Shown here one piece after another: positions 18,668 through 28,432 of a DNA stretch of 64,000 nucleotides. The notes under the pieces were generated by a model. That model saw only the letters and a program-made list of their open reading frames with translations. It did not search any database and was not told the DNA's origin. Source of the stretch: Afipia sp. 1NLS2 (GTDB lineage Bacteria > Pseudomonadota > Alphaproteobacteria > Rhizobiales > Xanthobacteraceae); assembly GCF_000178995.1 (NCBI RefSeq), contig NZ_ADVZ01000001.1:1274001-1338000 (forward strand), in the 5' to 3' direction. The position numbers and the translations under genes are program-made. Position 1 is the first letter of the stretch; the number at the start of each line of letters is the position of its first letter.

Positions 18668-20197
18668 CTAGATCTCGGCTCCCAACCCGGTATGGGCGCG
18701 GACCGAAATCTCCTCGAAATTCTTGTCGTCTTGCGGATTCTGACTGATCATCAGCGATCCTATCACAGCACCGAGGAAACCGAGCGGCATAGTCACGATC
18801 GTTGGAACGACAAGCGGCCATAACGCGTGGGGACCCAAGAACGCAGGCCCGATCAGCGCCAGCGTCACCGAACTAACCAACCCCACAACCACAGCGCCGA
18901 CCACGCCGCCGACGTTGAAGCGCCTCCAGAACAGCGAGAGGGCAACCACGGGGAAATTAGCGCTTGCGGCGATCGAAAAGCCGAGAATCACGAGAACCGC
19001 AACGTTCACGCCCTGCGCCGCGATCCCAAGAATGGTCGCAAACGCGCCGACGCACAGCACGGAAATCCGCGCGACGCGGACCTGAAACCTTTCCTCCACA
19101 TGTCCGCCCTTGATCGCATTGACGTAGATATCATGCGCCACGGCTCCCGACGTTGCCAGCGTCAAACCGGCAACAGTGGCCAGGATGGTCGCCACCGCCA
19201 CCGCAGAAACAAAGCCGAGCGTCATGTCACCGCCGAGTGTGTTGGCGCCGCCGCCAAGATATTGTGCGAGCAAAGGCATCGCCAGATTTCCTCCCTTGTC
19301 CGCCGCCCGGATGGCCTCGGGTCCGATGAAGTGTGCCGCGGCCAAGCCGAAGATCGCAGTCGCGATGAAGAAGGCGCCGGCAAGGAACATGACCCAGATC
19401 ACAGAACGGCGCGCAGTCTTGGCGTCCGGCACAGTATAAAAACGTGTCATGACGTGCGGAAGACCGATGATGCCGCAGATGTAACTCAGCCCGAGCGACA
19501 CTTGATCGAACGGGTTCTTCAAGTAGTTTCCAGCCTGCAGAAACTTCGGACCGTGCTCCCTTTCCGCGAGATTGAAATACTCGACAGGATTGAAGCCGAC
19601 CGCCTTAAGGCAAAGAACAAGGACGACAAGACCGGCCGTCATCAGGAGAACAGCCTTGACAATCTGCACCCAAGTCGTCGCCAGCATGCCACCGAAGGCA
19701 ACATAGACGATCATCGCCACGCCCACGAATGCGACTGCGAGGTTGTAGGGCAAGCCGAGCAGCAATTTGATAAGCACACCCGCGCCGGCCATTTGCGGAA
19801 CGAGATAGGCCAAGTTCACCACAATGACCCCGATAGCTGTCATAATCAGGGCGGTACGACTTTCCATGCGGCACCTGACAATATCGCCCAGAGTGAACTT
19901 GCCGGCGTTCCGCAAGGGTTCAGCGAACAAGAGAATGGCGGTGCAAAATGCGACCAGAGGTCCGACCGCATAAAGTGCGCCATCCATTCCATAAAGAGCC
20001 GTCAGGCCGGTGAAGCCGAGAAAGGCAGCGGCGCTGCACCAATCGCCGGCAAGCGCCAGACCATTCTGGGAGGCGGTGAGAGAGCGTCCTGCCGCGTAGA
20101 ATTCGCCCGTCGTTTTCGTTCGCTTGGCCGCCCAATAGGTGATGACGAGCGTCATCAAGATAACGGCGCCGAACATCCAGATGGTGATTGCGCTCAT
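18668..20197 (-). CDS. actP: ActP-like sodium:solute symporter, copy 2
   Basis: 509 residues, about 13 membrane segments, closely similar to copy 1 (LALAGDWCSAAAFLGFTGL, then YGMDGALYAVGPLVAF). SSS-family carboxylate importer. The ATG at 20197 overlaps the stop of the DUF485 gene (ATGA). The pair follows trxB on the same strand. Two complete ActP-DUF485 pairs in one window suggest uptake of two related acids or the same acid under different regulators. Confidence 0.88.
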   Translation of the reverse strand: MSAITIWMFGAVILMTLVITYWAAKRTKTTGEFYAAGRSLTASQNGLALAGDWCSAAAFLGFTGLTALYGMDGALYAVGPLVAFCTAILLFAEPLRNAGKFTLGDIVRCRMESRTALIMTAIGVIVVNLAYLVPQMAGAGVLIKLLLGLPYNLAVAFVGVAMIVYVAFGGMLATTWVQIVKAVLLMTAGLVVLVLCLKAVGFNPVEYFNLAEREHGPKFLQAGNYLKNPFDQVSLGLSYICGIIGLPHVMTRFYTVPDAKTARRSVIWVMFLAGAFFIATAIFGLAAAHFIGPEAIRAADKGGNLAMPLLAQYLGGGANTLGGDMTLGFVSAVAVATILATVAGLTLATSGAVAHDIYVNAIKGGHVEERFQVRVARISVLCVGAFATILGIAAQGVNVAVLVILGFSIAASANFPVVALSLFWRRFNVGGVVGAVVVGLVSSVTLALIGPAFLGPHALWPLVVPTIVTMPLGFLGAVIGSLMISQNPQDDKNFEEISVRAHTGLGAEI

Positions 20198-20562
20198 CGC
20201 AGCATCTCCCGCATATGAATTGACTTCACTGCTGCGTCTTTCAGAGGATCGAATTCCACCTCCGCAACACGCACATACCAGAGCGCCACGCCCCATGCGA
20301 CGAAATAGGTCAGAAGAATAAGGGCGTAACCGATGGAGAACGAGCCGATGAGCTTGGCGTTCATGATTTGCGGCGCAAATCCCGCGAGGCCAGACAGCAC
20401 AATGTAAGTGAGAAAATATAACAAAACAGCCGGACGTATTCGACTCGCCTTGGTTCGCAACAGATGCTGGAAATTTTGGTCATGATAGGCCGCCGACCAA
20501 TTCGAATCCTTGTGATAGGCCGGAACGTCGATCGGGTTCGCCGCAGTCACACTGATATCCAT
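20194..20562 (-). CDS. DUF485 membrane protein, copy 2
   Basis: 122 residues with two hydrophobic segments in the second half (around 46-68 and 77-99). Partner of the ActP copy that follows, with ATGA overlap. The ATG at 20562 has GGGAGG seven bases upstream; frames extending to 20808 run into trxB. Compared with copy 1 it carries a longer N-terminus of about 20 residues. trxB ends 124 nt upstream, so cotranscription is possible. Confidence 0.8.
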   Translation of the reverse strand: MDISVTAANPIDVPAYHKDSNWSAAYHDQNFQHLLRTKASRIRPAVLLYFLTYIVLSGLAGFAPQIMNAKLIGSFSIGYALILLTYFVAWGVALWYVRVAEVEFDPLKDAAVKSIHMREMLR

Positions 20563-20686
20563 TTTGTTTCCTCCCGCTGCCCCCTTTTGTCCGGCATCTT
20601 TTGATGCACTTCTGGGGGCAGCTTTCTGATTGACGACAGTCGTAAGTAACCTCGCTTCCCTGAAATCCTTTTTGCGACACGCCGGT

Positions 20687-21709
<1,023 letters not shown>

Positions 21710-21853
21710 CTAGGCCGATAGCAGTCAAATGTTTGACATGCCGAACAGGAGATAAGCCGGCGGCGGACCTGATCGCCGCCATCTTTCGCTGCCTATGGGT
21801 ATCGCGCCGCAACACGCGAGTCGGACTATCGCTAACAATCTGTCAGCGCTCAC

Positions 21854-21883
21854 AAAAAAGGACGTCTTCTTGCGAAGACGCCC
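21854..21883 (-). terminator. Rho-independent terminator after the selenoprotein-glutaredoxin-dehalogenase operon
   Basis: On the minus strand a stem GGGCGTCTTC / GAAGACGTCC with a four-base loop is followed by six T. It lies about 30 nt after the dehalogenase stop at 21914. Confidence 0.88.
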
Positions 21884-21913
21884 GAGGCTTGGGGGATTCT
21901 CGGAACGGGGGAT

Positions 21914-22666
21914 TTAAGCCGCGTTCTCCATTGTTTCGAGAACCGTCGGTAGTTCCTTCAGGGAAGCCACGACATGATCCGGGCCATGGCCGATGTCCTC
22001 TATCCGCATCCTGGTTGCCTTGAACATGGTGCTCGGGGAGATGACCGAAGCGTCGCGAATCTCCTTGTTGAGCGCCTTCGGCGTCACACGCTCGATCCTC
22101 GCGACGCGGAATCCGAAGCGCTTCGCACCACAGACGTCAAAACCGTTGGACGACACGAACAACACTTCGTCCCGCGCCAATCCCATCTGCGCATGCACCG
22201 GCTCATAGGCGCGCATATCTGGCTTGAATGCCTTCACGGGATCAACGCTGATCCAAGTTTCGAGATGCTTGTCCAAACCGCTGTTTCTGGTGAGCGCATC
22301 AAGCATTCCCGGACTGCCGTTGGACAGGATCGCGAGACGATAGCCTTGCAGGGCCATCAAGGCTTCCTTCGCGTCCGGATAAGGCTTTAGATTATTGTAC
22401 GCTTCGGCGATCTCATCGAAATGCTTCTGATCTGCCGTCAATCCGATAGTCTTTAGCGTGTAGGAGAGCGCATCTCGCGTACAGGCCCAGAAATCCTGGT
22501 AATCGCCCATCATGGTCCGGAGCCAAGTGTATTCGAGCTGCTTCATGCGCCACACTTGCGTTATGTAATCCCCGAATCCTGGGAATGCCTTATCGGTGAC
22601 TGCTGAAACTGTTTGGACGTCATACAGTGTCCCGTACGCGTCGAATACGATTCCCTTGATGGACAT
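21914..22666 (-). CDS. L-2-haloacid dehalogenase, HAD type II, copy 2
   Basis: 250 residues, paralog of 1128-1859, with the full active site: Asp9 in FDAYGTLYD, Arg40 in TQVWRMKQLEYTW, ILSNGS, KPDMRAY, and SSNGFDVCGA. It converts L-2-haloacids to 2-hydroxyacids. It is the last gene of an operon selenoprotein - glutaredoxin-like - dehalogenase, 54 nt after the glutaredoxin-like gene and 30 nt before a terminator. This direct link of a hydrolytic dehalogenase with a selenoprotein reductase is the main reason to suspect a halogenated substrate for the latter. Confidence 0.92.
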   Translation of the reverse strand: MSIKGIVFDAYGTLYDVQTVSAVTDKAFPGFGDYITQVWRMKQLEYTWLRTMMGDYQDFWACTRDALSYTLKTIGLTADQKHFDEIAEAYNNLKPYPDAKEALMALQGYRLAILSNGSPGMLDALTRNSGLDKHLETWISVDPVKAFKPDMRAYEPVHAQMGLARDEVLFVSSNGFDVCGAKRFGFRVARIERVTPKALNKEIRDASVISPSTMFKATRMRIEDIGHGPDHVVASLKELPTVLETMENAA

Positions 22667-22720
22667 TGTTCGGCTTCTCCCTATTCCTCGTTACTATCTT
22701 CGTGTCGCACAGCTCGCGCC

Positions 22721-22948
22721 TCACAGGCCGATCAACTCCTTGATGCGTTCGATTTCAAAGCCCACGATGACTTCGCCGTCGATTACGGTCGTCGGGATGG
22801 TTTTCGACCCTAGCGAGATCAACTCTTTCCGAGCGTCAGTGTCCTCGTGGACGTTCTTCGGGATAAAATTGACATTGTTGTACTTCAGATACTCCATCTC
22901 CTCGTGGCAGGCGTTGCAGTTGTTTCCGTGATAGAGGGTGATATCCAT
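22721..22948 (-). CDS. Glutaredoxin/NrdH-like redox protein
   Basis: 75 residues with a thioredoxin fold: active site Cys11-Asn-Ala-Cys14, the cis-proline region TIPTTVIDGE, and GFEIERIKEL at the end. It is small enough to be a direct thiol donor. GGAGG stands just before the ATG. It begins 15 nt after the selenoprotein stop, clearly in the same operon, so it probably reduces the Sec-Cys pair of that protein and is itself reduced by TrxB or glutathione; this is inference. GC content is lower here than in neighbours. Confidence 0.85.
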   Translation of the reverse strand: MDITLYHGNNCNACHEEMEYLKYNNVNFIPKNVHEDTDARKELISLGSKTIPTTVIDGEVIVGFEIERIKELIGL

Positions 22949-22963
22949 AGCCGCCTCCTTGCT

Positions 22964-24322
22964 TCATACTTTATTCTGCGAGTGCATCGTGTAGCCGCTC
23001 TCGCCATATCCCCGCGGCACCATTGCGCGGGCGATCATCCAGTTCGGATCCTTCTTCCGGTCGGTCGTTTCGATCACACGGCCTCTTGCCGCAACGATGA
23101 GACTTCCCATTCGCGTTTCGTACCAGAGCCAATCATTGTACTCGGTCGAGTTTTCAGAACTCTGCCCTTTACGCTCCGACAGCTTCGCTTCGAGATAGTA
23201 AGCCTTCAGGTCGTCGGCGCAGAGCCTGACGAACGCATTCTGCGCGACCGCGCCGTTGTCCGTCCCCTGCGAAAGCCCGGCCGGAACTGCGAGTTCCTTT
23301 CCGTTCACGTAGTCATGCAGCCTCTTCGCCGCGATCTCGATGGTGCCCGGCGTCACCTCCGAATAGCCGACCTGGGTCCGCCCGCTGTGATCGCGCATGT
23401 AATCGTCGTGATGTGCCTTCAGCGCGGCGATCTCCGCACAGACACTCACGAAGTCTCCATCATACCTAGCGATCTCCCTTGCCGCCGGCTCCTCTTCGCT
23501 CGCCAGAGCGTCGTCGAAGTTGCAGCCTTTCGTGCCGCATTTCTGCCCAATCTTCTGATTGCGAGCGTCGAGAGGTTCCTCATCCTTGGTCAGGACAAGG
23601 TCTTCGAGCACGGGTCCTTCCGGCCTGCTCAGCAGATCCAGCATCGCAAAAATGACCTTGCGCTGAATCGCCTTGTTGTTCGGCGCACCGAGCGGGCGTC
23701 CGAAGGGAAATGGCACCCACAATGCGCGCGGCGGCTTCACCTTTTCCGCGAACCCGCGGAACAGGCTGATGGACACGGTGCTGACACCCTGTGCTTCGAT
23801 CTGACGCTGGATCACACTCACGGTGTGAGGACAGAGTGGTCAGGTAGGGACCATCAGGGCGATGTCGACGCCCACCTCTTTCAACTGACGCCCGACGTCG
23901 GGCGCCGAATTTTCGATCAACGGGTCAACATTGAAGATCGCGCCCATAAAGGCGAAATATTTGTCGGCCAGCGAGCCGATCACGCCCTCGGCCACAAGCT
24001 CGCGCAGCCGGTCGGCTGGGAAAATCACGTTCACGTCCATCGCGAAGCCGGAGCGGTCCCAGTTCGTGCTGGTATGCGAAAATGTCAACTCGCGCGCCGG
24101 CGTATCGGAAGGAATCACGCGATAACTCGTATCGCCTTCCGCATTTGAAAGGTCGAACGGCTTGTCCGACTTCCGGATGAGGCCCGAGGAGGTGACGATC
24201 GCAACCTTGCACTCGCGCAACGGCTTCGTCAGTGGCGTCCAAGGCGGCGGGCCATCTTCGCGGCATTTGAAATTCGCGAAAAACTGCTGGGAATCCGGAT
24301 CGAGATCTTCAAAACGAGGCAT
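22964..24322 (-). CDS. GrdB/PrdB-family selenoprotein 1 (UGA read through as Sec161)
   Basis: Read through one in-frame UGA (23840-23842) this is a single 452-residue protein of the glycine/sarcosine/betaine/D-proline reductase selenoprotein B family. Around the UGA it reads ALMVPT-Sec-PLCPHTV, giving the family motif UxxC (Sec161, Cys164). Conserved-looking stretches lie on both sides: NVIFPADRLRELVAEGVIG before, and PPRALWVPFPFGRPLG after. The frame is kept exactly across the UGA. A SECIS-like hairpin sits at 23812-23828. In known GrdB and PrdB proteins the Sec attacks the substrate C-N bond in reductive cleavage, but their partner subunits (GrdA, GrdE, PrdA) are not in this window. It is the first gene of an operon with a glutaredoxin-like protein and a haloacid dehalogenase, divergent from a Crp/Fnr regulator. 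Reductive dehalogenation is a hypothesis. Confidence 0.92.
23812..23828 (-). promoter_or_regulatory. SECIS hairpin of selenoprotein 1
   Basis: The mRNA reads UCACAC-CGUGA-GUGUGA, a 6-bp stem with a 5-nt loop, beginning 11 nt after the UGA. The 17-nt size and 11-nt spacing match the minimal SECIS of E. coli fdhF. The second selenoprotein gene has a hairpin in the same position with the same loop and different stem bases. Confidence 0.85.
23840..23842 (-). other. In-frame UGA selenocysteine codon of selenoprotein 1
   Basis: TGA in frame between ACC (Thr160) and CCA (Pro162), first position of the motif Sec-Pro-Leu-Cys. Translation as stop would leave a 160-residue fragment lacking the redox centre. 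The window carries all four sel genes. Confidence 0.93.
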
Positions 24323-24446
24323 TTATGGCTCCGCATTGACGCCGCAACGATTTCAACCCGAACGGTTTAGGTGAACGGCTGCGTCATAGCTGTCTTTCAG
24401 TTGACAGCCCGAAACGGAGCGCCGAATACAATAAGGTGCATGTATT

Positions 24447-24460
24447 ACTGGCATGCCAGT
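24447..24460. promoter_or_regulatory. 14-bp palindrome, possible Crp/Fnr operator
   Basis: ACTGGCATGCCAGT is a perfect palindrome in the 206-nt region between the divergent selenoprotein 1 and Crp/Fnr genes. It is nested in a wider imperfect dyad (GGTGC at 24435 and GCACC at 24464). The position suits autoregulation and control of the selenoprotein operon. It does not match the classic Fnr or Crp half sites. Confidence 0.5.
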
Positions 24461-24528
24461 CTGGCACCTGCGTTCGGCTTCGGAATGCTGGAGCGGCCAT
24501 ATCGGTGCAAGGAAAGAGCACGAGTCGC

Positions 24529-25293
24529 ATGGCAAGCCGTCCTTTCCCAACGTTCCATCTGGCTGCATCAAACGGTAGCCCGAATGAGGCTGTGGCTCAC
24601 GACATTCTCGATCGGCTGAGCTGGAGGGAAGACATTCTTGGCAATATCGGCCCACAGGAGCGGGACGAGTTGATGAAGCGTGGAGTTGTGAAGAAATATC
24701 GCAACGGTGAGCTCGTCTTTTCCCAGGGCACCGCCCACCAATATACCTACTTCATCCTTCGCGGCGTGATCCGATCGTCATACATCTCTCACAATAGCAA
24801 GGAATACACCGTCGCCTACTGGTCGAAAGGTGACGTCGTGGGCGGGCCGTACTTCATCAACGATGCCACCACCTATCTGTGGTCGGGTTATGCCAACGAG
24901 CCGACGGAGGTGCTTGCGATATCAGGTGCGCGCCTGCGTGAACTCGCCCTCGAGATGCCGGCGCTTGCCATCGCCATGCTCGATGCGATGAGCTTCAAGC
25001 TGCACTGGTTTTCGCTTCTCCTGCAGGTGATGGGCACACAATCGGTCGAGGGCCGGCTCGGTATCCTGTTGCTGGGCCTCGCCGCGGCCTACGGCGCCGA
25101 AACCGAGGAAGGCTTGCTAATCCGGTACGCATTTACCCAATCGGACCTTGCAAAGATGATCGGCGTGAGCCGCCAGTGGGTCAACAACGCCTTGGGGCAT
25201 TTCCAGCGCAAGGGTGCACTCTCGATCGTCAAGGGCCGCTTCCTGATCCGTAACAAGACAGTCCTCAAGGAGTCGCTGGGGCCTGTCGAATAA
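24529..25293 (+). CDS. Crp/Fnr-family transcriptional regulator
   Basis: 254 residues from ATG 24529. The cyclic-nucleotide-binding fold covers about residues 40-150 (NGELVFSQGTAHQYTYFILR) and a Crp-type winged helix lies at 205-250 (FTQSDLAKMIGVSRQWVNNAL). It has no N-terminal cysteine cluster, so it is not an Fnr-type oxygen sensor. It probably senses a small molecule and controls the divergent selenoprotein operon and perhaps the dehydrogenase downstream at 25397. An ATG at 24436 would add 31 residues but would start inside the palindromic region; GGAAAG lies 12 bases before 24529. Confidence 0.85.
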   Translation: MASRPFPTFHLAASNGSPNEAVAHDILDRLSWREDILGNIGPQERDELMKRGVVKKYRNGELVFSQGTAHQYTYFILRGVIRSSYISHNSKEYTVAYWSKGDVVGGPYFINDATTYLWSGYANEPTEVLAISGARLRELALEMPALAIAMLDAMSFKLHWFSLLLQVMGTQSVEGRLGILLLGLAAAYGAETEEGLLIRYAFTQSDLAKMIGVSRQWVNNALGHFQRKGALSIVKGRFLIRNKTVLKESLGPVE

Positions 25294-25396
25294 TTGATAG
25301 CCATGCCGTGCATGGCGTTGTTCGATCCCTCATCGCCATGCAGATGTGTCGTTGCTGTTGCTGACGTCAGCATCTGCTCCCCTGATGGAGTAGGAA

Positions 25397-26470
25397 ATGT
25401 CCAACTACAATATTCTCATTCTCGGCGCGTCATATGGCTCGCTGCTTGCGTCGAAGATTTTGTTCGGCGGCCATTCGGTCAAGCTTGTGTGCCTGCCCGC
25501 GGAAGCGGACCTGATCAACTCGGAAGGTTTTCGTGTCCGCATGCCGGTGCGTGGCCGCAAGGATCAGGTGGAAATCGATTCGCGCAAGCTGCCCGGCAAG
25601 GTTTCCGCTGCTGGCGCTGGCGATGTCGATCCGAAGGATTACGACTTGATCGGGCTGGCGATGCAGGAGCCGCAATACGGCTCACCGGGCGTGCGCGAAC
25701 TGCTCGATGCGGTCGCGAAGTCGGGCGTGCCTTGCATGTCAATCATGAACATGCCGCCGCTGCCCTACATGCAGCGCATTCCCGGACTGAACGCTACGAC
25801 TTTGAAACCAGCGTTCACCGCTCCCGAGGTCTGGCAGAATTTCGATGCCGGAAAATTGACGCTTTGCAGTCCCGACCCGCAAGCGGTGCGTCCGCCGGAG
25901 GAGAAGATCAACGTGCTGCAGGTGACGCTGCCGACCAATTTCAAGGTTGCGCGCTTCGACGATGAGAGAAGCAATGACATCCTGAAACAGTTGGAAAAGG
26001 ACATCGATTCGGTGCGTTTCGATACGCCGAAAGGCAAGATCGAGCTGCCGGTAAAGCTGCGCTTCCACGAATCTATCTTTGTCCCTCTCGCCAAATGGGC
26101 CATGTTGATGGCTGGCAATTATCGCTGCATCACAGATGACGGCATGCGCACCGCGCAGGAAGCCGTTTACTCTGATCTGGAAGAATCACGCTCGGTCTAC
26201 AACTTCGTGGTGGACGTCTGCGTCAAGCTCGGCGCTGCGCCCGGAGACATGGTGCCGTTCGAGAAATATGCCGCCGCGGCCGAGAGCCTGAGCCGCCCGG
26301 CATCAGCGGCGCGTGCAATCAACAACGGTGCGCCGAACATCGAACGCGCCGACAAGCTGGTCCAGCTGGTGGCGAAGGACAAGGGCATGATTCATCCCGT
26401 TCTCGATGCCATCGTTGCACGCGTCGACCGCCGGCTGGAAGCCAATCGCAAGGCCAAAGCGGCGGCATAA
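25397..26470 (+). CDS. Ketopantoate-reductase-like NAD(P) dehydrogenase, copy B
   Basis: 357 residues with Rossmann start NILILGASYGSLLASK and the same overall sequence as the copy at 1-1069 (for example NMPPLPYMQRIPGLN and KLRFHESIFVPLAKWAML). It is an intact gene 103 nt after the Crp/Fnr regulator on the same strand. TAGGAAATG precedes the start. Every copy of this dehydrogenase here lies by a haloacid dehalogenase or a selenoprotein gene, so it very likely belongs to the same pathway. Its substrate and cofactor preference cannot be read from the sequence. Confidence 0.75.
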   Translation: MSNYNILILGASYGSLLASKILFGGHSVKLVCLPAEADLINSEGFRVRMPVRGRKDQVEIDSRKLPGKVSAAGAGDVDPKDYDLIGLAMQEPQYGSPGVRELLDAVAKSGVPCMSIMNMPPLPYMQRIPGLNATTLKPAFTAPEVWQNFDAGKLTLCSPDPQAVRPPEEKINVLQVTLPTNFKVARFDDERSNDILKQLEKDIDSVRFDTPKGKIELPVKLRFHESIFVPLAKWAMLMAGNYRCITDDGMRTAQEAVYSDLEESRSVYNFVVDVCVKLGAAPGDMVPFEKYAAAAESLSRPASAARAINNGAPNIERADKLVQLVAKDKGMIHPVLDAIVARVDRRLEANRKAKAAA

Positions 26471-26854
26471 GTCAGACACCGTCGAGTCGTTCGTTGTACA
26501 GACAAGCGGCACCGTCGGACGGAGCAGAGGCTTTGTCCGACGAATCTCGTAAATCGACCATTACATTTGACACCCACGCCGTATCCGGTAGCGCAGCGTT
26601 ATCAACGTAAAGACATCCACCGGAGTCTAGCGCTAAAGTTGCTTCCGGACCACTACAGCTTCGTTTGGTAATTGACGCGGGGATACACGTTCCGAAACTC
26701 AGTCCAGTGTGTGTGCCCTTGCCATTACATGGTTTGAAACAACTACAACGCGGCGAAATTGGTTCATGCTAGAACATAGCTCATTGCTATGGCATCCGAA
26801 GGCACCTGCCATCTCGGAGACCGCCGACACAGAGCACGTTGGTGTCACGTCAGA
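26471..26854. other. Intergenic region between convergent genes
   Basis: 384 nt between the dehydrogenase copy B and selenoprotein 2 stops. I see no open frame of interest, no clear terminator hairpin and no repeat. Confidence 0.6.
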
Positions 26855-28066
26855 TTAGTCGCCCGGCCTTATTTGCGCGGCAGGAACCATGAAGGTACTA
26901 ACGATACGGCTTAATCGTTCGTCATCGCTCGCCTGTAAGACTTTTCTCAACATCCGAATCGCACTTCCGGTTGCCGTGCTGTTCCAGAACCAGTCCCTGA
27001 GCTGTTTGCTCGACGGCTTTCTTTCACCTGCCGCCGCCTCTAAGCAATAAGCTTTTAGATCGTCCACGCAGAAACGCAGCATCATTGGCGCCGACAGATC
27101 GCTCCATGGGCTTGGCCTCGCATCCCCCGTCATCCAGCCTGCGACGTAACGGGCGCATTGACCAATAGGCAATCTAGCAAGTCCGACCGTAGTGCGATTG
27201 TGCCGAGCGATCCATCGTTCATGCACATGTGCTAGCCTCCGAATTTCTTCCTCCATCAGTTCGGCAAGCCTAGCGTTCGGTCTTCCCGCGGCAAAACTGT
27301 CGGTCGATGGAGGCTGCCAAGTTCCATCCGCAACGCTACGCGGATCTTCTTCGCGAAAGTCTTCAAGAATGCCCGGACCGTCCTCGCGCTCAAGCAACCG
27401 TAGGGCGGTTCGAATTACTTGCTTCTGAAAAACTGGATCGCTTGGCGGTCCAATGGGGCGGCCGAGTTCGAACGGTACCCATAACGCGCGTGGCGGTCTG
27501 GTGTTTTCCGTTTGCGGTCGAATAAGACTAATCGCAACCGTTGCGATGCCTTCCTCTTCGAGATAGTGAGCCAGCGCGCTCACGGCGCGCGAACAGATGG
27601 GTCAGACAGGACAGAGCAGGATTGCTTCGACGTCTTCTTGCTTCAATCTGACCGCCAGCTCACGAACATGACCTTCGGCTTCGGTCGGATCGATCGCCCC
27701 CATAAACGAGTAATGCGTCTCGGCAACTGAGCCAATGAAACCCTCCTCCGCAAGCTCCAGCAGGCGGTCCAAAGGAAAGATCACGTTCCAGTCTTCCTGA
27801 AAAGCGGTGCGATCGAAATTAATCGAAATATGGCTGCACAGAACGTCGGCAGCGGACGTCCCTAAGGGGATAGCTCGATAATCGGCGTCACGTCCACGAA
27901 ATGGAGCAGCTTCGCCTTTGACAAAAAGTCCGGCGGAAGAGATGGCTGCTATCCGACGTAAGGCGAGCGGCGGCCCGCTTACCCATGGCGTGGTCTGGAA
28001 ATCTGGACATTCCAAGTCAGCGAGACGTTTGGCTTGTCCTTCAGGTAGATCCGTCAGCCGTACCAA
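26855..28066 (-). CDS. GrdB/PrdB-family selenoprotein 2 (UGA read through as Sec155)
   Basis: One protein of 403 residues when the in-frame UGA at 27602-27604 is read as Sec: ILLCPV-Sec-PICSRAV, again UxxC (Sec155, Cys158). It is a paralog of selenoprotein 1: compare SHISINFDRTAF with SHTSTNWDRSGF, NVIFPLDRLLELAEEGFIGS with the matching segment of copy 1, and PPRALWVPFELGRPIG after the UGA. It is about 50 residues shorter, mainly toward the C-terminus. A matching hairpin lies at 27574-27590. The next gene upstream is the truncated dehydrogenase, so this copy may be part of a partly decayed third module, although its own frame is intact. Substrate unknown; it may act with or instead of copy 1. 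Confidence 0.88.
27574..27590 (-). promoter_or_regulatory. SECIS hairpin of selenoprotein 2
   Basis: The mRNA reads GCGCGC-CGUGA-GCGCGC: a 6-bp stem and the same CGUGA loop as in selenoprotein 1, again starting 11 nt after the UGA. Stem pairs 1, 3 and 5 change from U-A or A-U to G-C while pairing is kept. Confidence 0.85.
27602..27604 (-). other. In-frame UGA selenocysteine codon of selenoprotein 2
   Basis: TGA between GTC (Val154) and CCC (Pro156), first position of Sec-Pro-Ile-Cys, at the alignment position of the UGA in selenoprotein 1. Confidence 0.9.
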
Positions 28067-28432
28067 TTCTCAACTCCCTGATTACCTACCGGTCGCCTAA
28101 CCATCAAGCGCCTGGACTACGATGAACACCTTTTGCCACCACGGACTTCGCTAGTTTGGCAGCAAAAGTACACGGCATGAAGTAATTTTCCGAGCACATC
28201 GGCGAATTTGTTCTTAGATCTCGGAATAACGACCGCCTTTTTACCGAGCGCTTCAAGATAAACTTGCGCCGCGCAGATGGCGGCGTCCGTCGCACGAGAT
28301 CAGCTAAGCCGAAGACCATCGCGCGAGAAAAGAGATTCGGAAGCTAACTGCCCCGTACCGGTGCTGACGCTTAACTGCAGAGCGCTATTAACGAAATGGC
28401 TGTATTTACGTGGGACCAGCATCGCCTGCCCG
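28067..28432. other. Intergenic region upstream of selenoprotein 2
   Basis: 366 nt. It should hold the promoter of selenoprotein 2, but I cannot place boxes. No gene recognised; short frames on both strands have no family features. Confidence 0.5.

Noticed and set aside
18827-20218. 463-codon plus-strand frame opposite actP copy 2
   Set aside because: Antisense of a well-supported transporter gene; His/Arg/Asp-rich composition typical of a shadow frame at high GC.
22964-24322. Two separate genes or a nonsense pseudogene at selenoprotein 1
   Set aside because: The frame is preserved, the UGA lies at the catalytic UxxC position, a SECIS-type hairpin follows, a paralog has the same arrangement, and all sel genes are present.
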